The notes below the pieces were generated by a model. That model saw only the letters and a program-made list of their open reading frames with translations, ran no database searches and was not told where the DNA came from. Below, piece by piece: positions 43,307 through 53,990 of a DNA stretch of 64,000 bases. Source of the DNA: Massospora cicadina (lineage: Eukaryota > Entomophthoromycota > Entomophthoromycetes > Entomophthorales > Entomophthoraceae); assembly GCA_022478985.1 (NCBI GenBank), contig JAKSZP010000121.1:124001-188000 (forward strand). Direction: 5' to 3'. The position numbers were made by a program, and so were the translations under genes. Every line of letters starts with the position of its first letter. Within the stretch, counting starts at the first letter, position 1.

Positions 43307-44900
43307 CTATCATTTTGGTGTGGAATGGTGGCGGAAGTTTGACATTAGTACCAACTTGAAAGATTACCCTATCCTTAAAGTAAAACTTGGCCGCTTAATA
43401 GTTATTCCTTTGTCTGAGGCTGACGCTCAGGGTGACTTTACAAACTGGCCCCACCTTCACACCCTTATCCTTGCCTCTATGCTGAAGCCCACAGTGGTGG
43501 TTCCCCTATCTTTTTGCTTGGAGGGTTTGGAATGCTCTTTTGATACAGAATCAGCTAACGCACTCCTTGAGCACTCTTAGTTTGATTGTGACTTCAAGCT
43601 CACTTTGAAACTGGTGCATATATCCTCCCCATCTACCCATTGACTGTCCGGAAGAAAGAGGCGTTGGATGTGTGGGTGAAGGAACAGCTAGCCAAAGGTG
43701 CAATTTTTCAGCGTACCTCCACTGTATGTTCTCCACTTCTCTTTGTTGAGAATACGAATGGTACTCTGCGCCCATGTGTGGACCATAAAACCTTAACAAC
43801 GTCACTGTACCAGATCTACATCCCATTCCTTTGGATTCACAGATTGCACGCTATGTAGAAAAGGCAAAAGTCTTCTCCAAGTTTTATTGCCTCAATGCAT
43901 TCTATCAGATCCAGATCAAGAAGGGCTAGGCTTGGCTAACCGCATTCCGCATCAGAATTGGTTTTCCAGTTTCAAGTCATGCCCTTTGGGCTTAAGAATG
44001 TCCCTGCCATCTTTCAACTCTGCATTAAGGCTACAATGGAGGACTTGTTGGGGATTTGCGCGGTTGCCTATATGGATGTTATCCTGGTGTTTTCCACGGA
44101 TCAAGAGTCCCATGCAGTACACCTTCAGCAAGTGGTGGAGAGGTTAAGGTTAGCCAGCCTTACGCTGAAGATTACCAAGTGTGAATTTTTCGAATACAAG
44201 GTCACATTTCTGGGCAACTTCATGTTTGACCAAGGACACATGATAATTCAAGACAAGGAGAAGGCTATTTGTGAGTGGTTCACCTCCACCTCAGTCAAGG
44301 AATTGAAAAGCTTTTTGGGGACGTATACGCTCCTCATGAAGTTCACACCTAATCTTTCTCAGGTGGCAGCTCCCTTATACTAGGATAGCAGTGCCAAGGT
44401 GCTTCAGTGGTCCCCATTTTGGAGGATGCTTTCCAAGCAGTGAAGTGCACCCTGTTATCCACGTCTGTTCTTCGCCATATCAACCCTTTAAAGGAGTTAA
44501 TTGTGTCTACTGATGCCTCCAAATTTACCATAGCGGCTGCCTTGTTACAACTAGGCAAAGATGGGATAGAGCATCTTGTTGGATATTTTTCTAGGAAAAT
44601 GTCTTTGCCAGAGTGGAATTATGCCGTTTACAACAAGGAGTCTCTGGCAATGGTGGAAGTGCTGACTTATTGACATCACCACTTGCATGGCTCATCCCAA
44701 ACTTTCCAGGTATGTACAGACCACCGTGCCTTGCTATACTACCACGCTCCTCGGTTCCTAACCCCATGGCAGAACCATTGGCATGAGACCTTTGCTCAAT
44801 TTTCATTTATGTATGTGTTCACCAAGGGCAAGGATAATGTTTTGGCGGATGCTTTGAGCTGCAACCCTGCTTTTAGCTAATCCTAAGGAGGTAGAAGTTT
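43307..44900 (+). pseudogene. F reverse transcriptase and RNase H
   Basis: Starts HFGVEWWRKFDI (end of protease region). RT: TVRKKEALDVWVKEQLAKG (43641), TSTVCSPLLFVENTNG, FQVMPFGLKNVPAIFQ (43966), catalytic box YMDV at 44069-44080 (second Asp lost), KCEFFEYKVTFLGN, KSFLGTYTLLMKF. RNase H: STDASKFTIAAALLQLG (44505) to NYAVYNKESLAMVEVL, and a TDHRALLYYHAP end near 44720. Frame breaks near 43580, 43855 and 44380. The Gly-Lys-Asp-Asn-Val-Leu-Ala-Asp-Ala-Leu-Ser end of the RH/connection is at 44829-44862. Confidence 0.88.
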
Positions 44901-45129
44901 ATAACACACAGTTGATGATTCCACCAAATAAAATTGTGTCCCAACTTCCTTCTCCCCTGGCCAGTGGGCCAGCGCTTACCCCTCTGGAAAATGCGGAGAA
45001 ATATAGTATGTTCAGAAAGGAGTCCTTTCTCAGCCGTTGGCAGCTGAATATACTATAATACTTGCTAAGAGCGCTTTATATCAAGAAGATTTCTCCTGGG
45101 GCTATCACGTGAAGGATGAGATGGTGTGG

Positions 45130-45432
45130 TTTCAAGGGTGCCTATGGGTTCCTGCTGGCCCACTTCATCTGTAAATCATCTGTGACCATCATGATGGACT
45201 CACCTTTGTCATACTGGTAAAGCAGAGACTTTGGTATTAATACGATGCATGTACAATTGGAAGGGCTTGCTTGCTCAGGTGGGGCATTATTGTAAGGAGT
45301 GTTTGATCTGCAACCAAATGAAGCCAAATCGTCAACCTTTAACAAAGTTGATGGTACCAGTCCAGAAAGCTAAAGGGCCCTGGACTTCCCTATTGGTGGA
45401 TTTCATTGTGTAACTACCTGTCTCTGGTGGTT
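45130..45432 (+). pseudogene. F integrase zinc finger, left of insertion D
   Basis: An HHDG remnant near 45187, MYNWKGLLAQVGHYCKECLICNQMKP (45249-45330) with the two Cys of HHCC, and the start of the core (WTSLLVDFIV, then a TAA). The frame stops at TGGTT (45428-45432), the left target copy of D, and resumes at 59190. Confidence 0.85.
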
Positions 45433-46272
45433 TGTGGGAATTTATATGACCGCATTATCCAGCTTGTGAATTATTTAAGCTTCAATTAATTTAAGATAAT
45501 TGGTTCATTTATTCAATTTAGCTTATTGATTAAGCTTTGAGACGTTGATTGATTATAACATCTCATCGGCAATAATCACCAATTAAATGGTTAATCAAAA
45601 TCTCATAGGATCCTATCCAATGATAAAAATGGTTACAATTTTGTCAGAGATTATTACCAACATTTTGAAGATTAGTAAATTGACTCAAAATGGGTAGTTA
45701 ATGGGAAATTGTCAGGTTTAGTAACTGACATGTGGGCTGATATGAATAGCGATTTAAATACGCTATTCCTTGTGAATATCATCTGGAATAAATCTCAAAA
45801 TTGAACCAATATCCCATTTCTGTTGTCTAAGCGTGCCATGACCTCGTGGATATCTCTTTTTATCATCTAGGCATGCAGAGAATCTCGTGGTTACCATGAG
45901 TAACCCTAACACATGTCCTTCATCATTTTACCCTATAAATATTCCCTCACTTTAATAATAAAAAACACCTTAGTACTGTGAATACTTTATTATTTTCTAT
46001 TATTGACAGTCTACTTCAGAGTGAAGTTGTGAAGAAGACTTCCTATCTAAGTGTCAACACCAGAGTGAGGCCAAAGTCACTTAAATCCTTATACTGCCAG
46101 AGTGAGGCTGAAGTCACTTAAACCTTTATATTGCCAGGAAGGGCCAAAGCTACCCAAATATCCAAACTCAACTAGGCTAATTGTCTTCATACAATTAGAA
46201 AATTTGTGTTTATTCCCAGAAGTCATTAGTTAAGTGAACCTGTGCTTCAATAGAAACCATACAGTTTTTACA
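45433..46272 (+). repeat. 5' LTR of D
   Basis: 840 bp, TGTGGGAATTTATATGACC to TTTTTACA. It has a CTATAAATATTCCCTC TATA-like box near 45941 and an AATAATAAAAAA stretch about 10 bp on, also present in the 3' LTR near 58884. Confidence 0.93.
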
Positions 46273-46274
46273 CA

Positions 46275-46292
46275 TGGTGCTCACTACAGGGG
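46275..46292 (+). promoter_or_regulatory. Primer-binding site of D
   Basis: TGGTGCTCACTACAGGGG two bases after the LTR; identical to the B site at 27443. Confidence 0.8.
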
Positions 46293-46921
46293 TTGAGTTG
46301 AGTTTACTAGAACATAATATTGCTAAATTATTTAACTAATATGGAACATTAAAGAAACAAAGAAACAGGGTCATCAGCAGACCAACGGGGAAATATCCAA
46401 TTAGAGGCTGGAATGCTGGTGGATCCTCAATACATCCATTTATCAACGATTGGAGTAAATGAGAACACCATAATGATTTATGAACCACCTTCAGGAGAAA
46501 ATCCAAGATAATATACCCAGAAGAAGTGATATCCTAATGAGAGGATTCCAATATTTGCTGACTAATACATTAGACTAAAGCTGTGGATTATTTCACCACA
46601 CTACCAATCAGGAAGAGCGAAGATGACACTTCAAATACTTCCTTAACATGAACACTTCAACGTTAATAGGATACTTGTGGAGCGTTGGTAATATCAGTAG
46701 TTATATTAGCAAATATATACAGCTGACTACCCAAAACATGAGAGCCATCCAAGTATGGCAGCAGGCAGTGATTGCCAATCTTGTTTAGTATACCTAAAAT
46801 AACAGCGTACAACAGCAGGTGCTGATGTGACAATTAGATGTCATTTTTTCAGTAGATTCGCGCTAGTTTAGATTCCACATCACAGTGTATCCAACAATCA
46901 AAAACCAAATTAAAAAGTCTG
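46293..46921 (+). other. D leader or degraded Gag start
   Basis: About 630 bp downstream of the primer-binding site. Only short open pieces. Probably the leader and the first part of Gag, too decayed to read. Confidence 0.4.
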
Positions 46922-48530
46922 GTGGCCGAGCTGAACACAATACTTTGGGGAATAGTTGAGGAGATCATCAACCAAATTGGGTTTATTTACCAATGGAAAT
47001 ATGATGTGGTTAAGCATTACCAATTAGCTGAATCAAATATTGCTGATTTGATTCGAGCTCAGGAGGCAGCTGTGCCAATGGCTGCAGCCAACACTGAAAC
47101 TCACAAGGTCTTGCTTGATTTAGTCAAAGGAAGACAGGACATTAAGAGTACTGTCAATTAGATGGAAAGAAAATTTAAACAACTCAATGAAGAGATGAGA
47201 TCCAAAATTGATAAGCTTCACACAGAAATAGAAATTGTCAACAAGAATGTTTTTGAATCAGCAACTCAATCCAAGCTGGATTCATTGAAACTCAAAGTCA
47301 TTAAATTATAAGATGGAATGTCTAGATACAAAAAAGAGAACCGTGAATTGTATGAGCATTTATTCCATGTTCAAAACCGAGAGGGCAAGCTGCAGAAAGA
47401 AGTTAAAACCCTATAAGCAAATTTACACAAGAAAATTGATAGAAATTGTCAACTTTGGGAAAATGACTGAAAACGTTTGGCTTGGGAAGACAAAATTTTG
47501 AGACAATTGGATGACCTCAAAATCTCCAAGTGTACTTGTTCACGGGATGAGTACCTTGAGGCGAATTTATTTGAGGAGGAATCAGCATCCATTAAAGCAG
47601 AGAGTATCACTGACAACACCGTCCAATCTGTTCAGGAAATGCCCCAGACAATGCGACACTCCCTGAAGTAACACCTAAAGTAACTCAAGTGTCTGGTCAA
47701 ATCCTGATTAGAAGTGCTGACCAATTATTGTTGAAGATTTCAAGAGTACTCTGAAGCTGCCCACTTTCCATCAGGATAATGCACCTGCCTTCTTCTGGTT
47801 ATTTAAAATGACGATGTACAGTTATAGTGATCAACAAAAAGCTGTCACCGTCATGAATTGTCTCAATACTTCATGCCAAAACCTAGTTTTACCTTACCTT
47901 TGTGGGGAGAACTGGAGTTACAAGGAGGCAAAGGAGGCGATTCTGACCAAATTTGGTAGTCCAAGTAAGATGGCAGCTTGGAAACAAGAATTCATGGGCA
48001 TTTAATTTAAAAAGGATGAAACAGTGGGTGAGTTTGTTAATCATTTCTATGAGGAAGCTCAGATTCTCAATGGGGCCAACATGATGACCAATTTTGATGG
48101 GAGAATTGCGATGCAAAACGTGTTGCACCCTCGTCGAGAATTTCACCAAATGATGTCCTCAACTTTGACCAGTAAATACACTATTTCCCAAATGGTAGAA
48201 CACCTAAAGGTTCTATCAGCAACGTTCAATGCACCAAATTGTACATACAAGCCAAATAACCAGTCAAATAATAACAAGGGACCAGGACGATTTCCTGACA
48301 AATCAAGAGATTTCAACAATCATGGGAATCAAGATAAACTTAATGAAGGAGCTAAACCATTCAAGCCTCGTTGAACTTGCAATAAGCGTAGACAGCCTGG
48401 GCATTTCGCCAATAACTGTGGACAACGCAAACCAAAGGATCTTGTTAATTTATTCCAGCACAAGGATAAACAGGAAACTTCCAACGGGCAGGGAAAAGAC
48501 CATGAAGTCTAGATGTAGAACAGTCTAGAA
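46922..48530 (+). pseudogene. Gag of Gypsy D
   Basis: Near 46922-47670 is a long heptad-like, Lys/Glu-rich stretch (MERKFKQLNEEMRSKIDKLH, KENRELYEHLF) that should form a coiled coil. Then come capsid-like segments: MNCLNTSCQNLVLPYL (47842), EFVNHFYEEAQILNGANM (48027) and FHQMMSSTLTSKYTISQMVEHL (48141). The zinc knuckle near 48379-48420 reads C-N-K-R with the second Cys as Arg, then GHFANNC. About five stops. Confidence 0.8.
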
Positions 48531-48849
48531 CTGCAGGTAATCAAGTTCCCCCAGATAAATCAGATAGTTTTAACAAGTCAGATTTATTTGTGGATGATCC
48601 TGAATTAGATCCCCTTCATCAGATCGTGTACCAAGGTGTAAACATAATAACAAGATCAAAATTGAAGGGAGATTGCCCCAAAATTATACAGGAAGTAGCT
48701 CTCCTGTATGCCTGACAGATAATGGAGAAGGTCCAAAATGCTGAAGATGAGACGGACTTATTGTATACCAAGTTAGACGGTTTAATTTATCGATTCCAAT
48801 TGGTACAAATTGGGAAATGACCCCTGATATATCAGCACAGTTAATTTAT

Positions 48850-49890
48850 ACCCTGGATTCAGCCAATGAATCTTCTATACATGCAGTAAACAATAGCTTA
48901 TCTTATTTTTCTGAGTGCACATATACAGATATTTTGGTGAACTGAATCCCTGTTAGAGCAATAATTGACAGTGGAGCGCCAATTAATATAGTATTGACCA
49001 AATTAGTAAAAAAATTAAAGGCCAAACCGGATTTGGAGCACCAGAAACAGTACAGGATGGCAGGCCCTGACTCTACAACTTCCTGTGGGGCTTATAGCAC
49101 TCTACTGCTACAGCTTGGATCCTTGGTCATATTAATAACAGCGATTGTTCTAGCCAACCAGAATTATGACATACTTATTGGCACTGACTTCATGTGGAAG
49201 TATGGGGTCAAATGTGACTTTGAAGAAGACACTTTGACGATTCTGGGACAAACGCTGCCACTGGTCTATCAACGTGAGGGGAAAGCGCCCCTTAGTAGAT
49301 GGAACAATTTCATCAACTTAATCTATAAAAATGGAATACTACCTATCAGTTACAAATTAGTCAGAAGAAAAAACCAGAAATTACCTAAATATGTAAATGA
49401 GAATCATGGAATCTTAATCCGTTCTAAGAAAGATATCATTTTTGAACCAGGAATGCAGCAAATTGTGGAAACTGGACTGACCTTGGAGATCCCAGAGCAG
49501 TTATATTCAGAAATCGAAGCTTCTTGGCAACAGTTGAGGATCGAACCTTGGGTAGCACCAGGAATTTTAATCCCTGATCATGAGGAGATTTGGGTTCTTT
49601 TAGCCAATCTGGGAAAATCTCCAATAAAGGTCAAACAACACCAGGTGGTCTCATTCTCCCAACTAAAACTGGTATTGGAGATTCATTACTTCCACAAATT
49701 TGGTGAATTGGACAAATTGGGCCTTCCAAAGGAAAATGATGGGAATGTCCATACACTAATCAAATGGGATCAGTTAGCCAGATTAACAGAGGACCAGAAA
49801 GACAAAGTTCTAGCCTTATCTGAGAAACACCAAGTTATTTTCGTGCAAGATGACCATGATCTTGGGTGTGCAAAGGATGTTTTACACTGA
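48850..49890 (+). pseudogene. Protease and RT-proximal region of D
   Basis: The retropepsin site IIDSGAPINIVLTKLVK lies at 48962-49012 with an intact Asp-Ser-Gly. The frame stays open for 298 codons (48994-49890): VLANQNYDILIGTDFMWKYG, DTLTILGQTLP, then EPWVAPGILIPDHEEIWVLL and VIFVQDDHDLGCAKDVLH, the approach to RT. It is the longest open Gypsy frame in the window. Confidence 0.85.
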
Positions 49891-49899
49891 GTCAATACT

Positions 49900-50760
49900 G
49901 GGGATAATGGGCCAATTCAATTGAGGCCTATTCGATGGTCCAGGGCGGCAGAGGCTGTTGTTGCTGAAGAAATTAAAAATTCTTAAATCATGGATTTTTT
50001 GTACCATTGTTTAGCCCATGGAGAGTCCTATATTAATAGTAAAGAAGAAAGACGGTTCAAATTGAGTCATAATCAATTACCGTTGGTTAAATAAAATCAC
50101 AAAAAAGGACTCATACCCCTGCCTAGGATTGATGATGCGCTGGATTGGTTAGGAGGAGCCAAGTTTTTCTCCGCCATAAATTACTCTCCAGATAATGGCA
50201 GATAGACATGCCCCCAGAAGACCAAGAAAAGTGTGCTATTATCACAGCACATGGGTTGTATCAGCTGACAAGGATGCCTCAAAGCTTATGCAACGCCCCC
50301 GTGACATTCAGCGGGCTATGGACACAATTTTGTCGGATTTGAAGCTGTCCTGTGTTCTAGTCTATCTGGATGACATTAATCTATTAAGCTAAATGTATCC
50401 AATCATTTACAACATCTTGAGGAAGTATTCAAGCGACTGGCTTCAGCAAATCATAAAATCAAGCCAAGAAAATGCCATTTCTTTAAGGAGGAATTAGAAT
50501 ACTTGGGATTTGTAATTAATGTTGAGGGACTTAAGCCCCAAGTCCAAAAGATAGAAGCAATTAATTGGATGTCAGTCCCCAAGAACGTGCGCAATATTCA
50601 AGTTTTCCTCAGAATGGTCAGCTATTATCACCAATTCATCAAGGATTTTGCAAAAATAGCTGAGCCGCTTTTCCACCTATTGAAAGATCTGAAGAAGGGA
50701 TTCATCTGGAGTGATGAGGCTCAACTTGCATATGATGAATTAAGGGTTACTTGACAATGA
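49900..50760 (+). pseudogene. Reverse transcriptase of D
   Basis: RPIRWSRAAEAVVAEEIKNS (49923), VKKKDGSN (50039), RIDDALDWLGGAKFFSA (50128), EDQEKCAIITAHGLYQ, a SDLKLSCVLVYLDDINLLS box with YLDD intact (about 50366-50377), KCHFFKEELEYLGFVINVEG (50472), and FLRMVSYYHQFIKDFAKIAEPLFHLL (50605). Frame breaks near 50130, 50215, 50300 and 50392. Confidence 0.88.
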
Positions 50761-50783
50761 GTCCAATTTAAAAAAACCCAAAT

Positions 50784-51170
50784 TTGAGAAGCTGTTCACT
50801 ATTCATATCGGATGCATTGCTGATGGCAATAGGAGCCATCCTTAGTCAAGTAGATGACAAGGGGGATGAACACCCTGAGGCATATGTCATCCAAACACTG
50901 TCAAAAGCCAAAAGAAAATATATGGTTACAGAGCGAGAATGTCTTGCAGTTATCAATGCATGCCAGCAGTTTTGAGTCTATATTTACAGAACACACTTCA
51001 AGGTCATGACCAACCACGCCTCTCTCTGATGGCTTTATAACCTTAAAGAACCAGAAGGGAGATTGGCGCGGTGGGCTTTGAAGTTACAGGCCTATGATTT
51101 TGAGATAAACATTGGGCGGGAGATAAGAATCAGAATGCTGATGGTCTGTTTAGTTTGCCACCATTATTGC
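50784..51170 (+). pseudogene. RNase H of D
   Basis: SDALLMAIGAILSQVDDKGDEHPEAYV (from 50807) and KYMVTERECLAVINACQQF. The first catalytic segment TDAS reads SDAL. The tail ([18 protein letters not shown]) follows at 51057-51110 in another frame. Confidence 0.82.
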
Positions 51171-51305
51171 TGTGCAAGATCGTGCTGATGACTAATTGAG
51201 CAAATGATCAATGGGGAATTGCAGGAAGAGCCAATCAAAATTTAAAAAGCATTAAAGAAGGCAATGTAAAATACTGAGCTCATTAATGAACAATTATTCA
51301 AAATA

Positions 51306-52370
51306 TTGAACGAAAAGAGGATTTTATTTCTGAAACCATTGGAATGCACTGAGTTAATTTGGGCCACCCACAAGGTCGTTGGACATGGTGGGTTAAAGAA
51401 GATGCTCAAACATCTCCGGCAATACTACTATTGGGAGTCACTGAATTTTGACATTACCAATTATATCACCTGTTGCGTGGAATGTCAGATCCATAAGCCC
51501 TTAAGAACTTGACGAATTATCAATTAGTGAAGCCAGGGCTTACTTGGCACACAGTTTCAATTGACATTATGGGGCCACTAAGTGTGAGTACAGGTGGAGT
51601 ACGTTACATAATAGTAGCGATAGACCACCTTATGAGATGGGTCAAAACCTGAGCCTTATGTCAAGCAGATGCCCTAAGTACTGCCAAATTCATCCTGGAG
51701 CAGGTGGTATACAGACATAGGTGTCCCCAAGAGTTGCTGAGTAACAACGGGACTAATTTTACCTCATTCAAAATTCCATGCCTGAATGAGCTTATGGGAA
51801 TTAAAAGGGTGGTGTCTGCACCCTATCAGCCTGAAACAAATGGAGTTGTGGAGTGAGTCAATGGAACACTTGCCGCTATGCTAAGGAAGCTGATCTTGGG
51901 TAAAGTGTCATCTTAGGCATCTTATTTAAGATCAGTAACTTTTGCATATAATATCAGTTTCCATTTGGTGACGGGAAAAACGCTGTTCAAATTATTGTAT
52001 GGTTGCAGAGATATATTGCCGTTGATTCTCTATTCAGCAGTGGAGCTGACTCCGGGGATGAGCGCGGATAAATATCCATATCAACTTGTGAACATAATAG
52101 TGGATCTACAATCTCAAGCCTGTGATACAATGATCAAGAGAAGGATTCAGGCTAATAAAGCTGATGATAAGAGCTGATCCACTGTTAGGTTTTTACCATT
52201 GGAGATCAAGTAGCCTACTGTGATACCCATGGGTTTGGTCGCTGAAATAAGCTAGATGCATTATGGTTGGGACTATTTGAGGTTATTGCAAAAATGGTGA
52301 ATGATGCCTACATGTTCAAGAATATCCAATGGTCGAGTGATTAATAGAGTACACAGTAAATTTCTTAAAA
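51306..52370 (+). pseudogene. Integrase of D
   Basis: Zinc finger at 51340-51500: IWATHKVVGHGGLKKMLKHL, then ITCCVECQIHKPL, intact HHCC. Core: DIMGPLSVSTGGVRYIIVAIDHL (51562-51630), SNNGTNFTS (51740, Asp lost), [11 protein letters not shown] (51820, Glu kept, then a stop). Then ELLYG-like sequence to 52177 and a C-terminal tail to about 52370 (NDAYMFKNI). No chromodomain. Confidence 0.85.
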
Positions 52371-52477
52371 AATGTATTAAATATATATATGTATATAATA
52401 AAAATATATATATTAAAATAATAGGAAAAATGGAAAAAAATATTAAAATAATAAAAAAATAAATATTAAAAAGAGAA
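52371..52477. other. AT-rich spacer of D
   Basis: Runs of ATATAT, TTAAAATAAT and poly-A. The last 16 bases, AATATTAAAAAGAGAA (52462-52477), are the left target copy of L-C. Confidence 0.7.
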
Positions 52478-52569
52478 CTTTTCTTTCTCGTTGCAAACAC
52501 TTTTGCAACCTATTCAATTCAAGACTAAATCTAGTTTGATAATCTCACAGAGGAGATTAGTCTGCGCCC

Positions 52570-53990
52570 ATGTCAGGGAGTAGTTGGGCAAGCAGGGTAA
52601 GAGGAGCAGGCGGAAGGCCCGCAGCCTCCAACATTTGAAAACACCCCAAAGAATCCGGCGGAATTGACAAAAATCTCAAAAAACTAGCGGTCACAATTTC
52701 TCCAGAGATACTCATTTGGAAAGCATGATGCAACCAGTACATCAACATGCCACACTCCCAGCCAATTTTGTTAGTGGAATTTGGAGTCCGGGTGTATCTG
52801 GACATCCAAAATATGCCTTGTGGAAAAAATTTTGTGAAGATGTACACAAAATTTTCCTGACCGCGGTGTACATTGCACCTCACTCCATGTTGCATGGTTG
52901 GCTGGACCTAGGTTTCAAAAACAAAATAGCAGCAGATGAGGCTGCAGCGGTGCACATAGTGGTTGACCTCCCCGAAGGGCAATGGGTCGTCAAAACCAAA
53001 TGCAACAGATGGACAAAATCAAACCAAATTTTTCTCACATTTGACTTCTTGCCTACTACAGTAAAACGTGACATTTTGGAGCAACACCTGGAAGATGGTC
53101 TCACCATATATGGCGAAATAGAATCTATCAAAATGCAATGCTTCACGCTGATGCCACACTTGTGAACTGGCAAAGCCATCGCAGTTCTGACCCCAACTGA
53201 GGAGATCGCGAAGGACCTAACCCAGATCCCACACTCAACTTTTATTGATTTTGCAGGGCATACCACCAACCCATTCTGGGTAAATGTGGACAGCGCGCCC
53301 CCCATTTGCACCCACTGTGACATGTTCGGCCATAAGTCGCGCGCATGCCCCATCAAGGAGGGCGTCACATTCCAAGAGCACCCCTTGGCGGCCATGGCCA
53401 GCGGGGAGGCGCACTACAAACCAACCGCAAGCACCAAGGAGGCTTTCCCGTGGGGAGCACAAGGCTGCTACCTATTGGTAAAGCCCATCTCCCCACAGTA
53501 GTGGAAGAAGGCCAAGCAGGCCCATAGGGCCGCGGCCAAGGAAGCGGCCAAGGCCACCACCGCCATCCCACACTCACAACGCCAGGAGGACAAGGAGACC
53601 TTCGCGGTGGAAGTGACTCAGGAATCCATCAACCAATCAGATTGGGAAGCCCATGCCAAGCGGGCCACTCAATCTGAGGATCTGATGGAAGATTTGATCT
53701 CACCCAATCGCTGCACCCAAGCTCCGATCAAAACTGACTTGGGACCTATCCCAACTGAAAAAAAAATTTGACCCGCTCAACAATGCACCAAACTCATCCG
53801 CACCACAAAAAATTCGTCCAATGTCAGGAAAACAAAAATTGAAGGCCAAAGCCAATGAGACTCTTTCCACAAAAATTAACAAAAACTCCAATAGCGTTGC
53901 TGCTAACACCCATGCTGCTGTGAAAGCCTGCGGGGACCTTGAAGAGGCTGGTGGGCCCAGGGGCCCACCCCCTCACACCTAAGGTGCGGT
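52570..53990 (+). pseudogene. L-C ORF1
   Basis: ATG at 52570 opens MSGSSWASKVRGAGGRPAAS. Frame breaks near 52640 and 52710. Then KFCEDVHKIFLTAVYIAPHS (52830) and LPTTVKRDILEQHLEDGLTIYGEIESIKMQ, an RRM-like stretch ending in a TGA at 53163-53165. The frame goes on with a perfect zinc knuckle CTHCDMFGHKSRAC (53308-53349). As in L-B, a TGA follows the poly-A/T run (53769-53771). The overlap with ORF2 seen in L-B is mutated here (GTGCGGTGG). Confidence 0.82.

Noticed and set aside
48994..49890. 298-codon frame as a possible intact host gene
   Set aside because: It begins inside a retropepsin domain (IIDSGAP just upstream), lies between Gag and RT of element D and matches the decayed equivalent in copy B.
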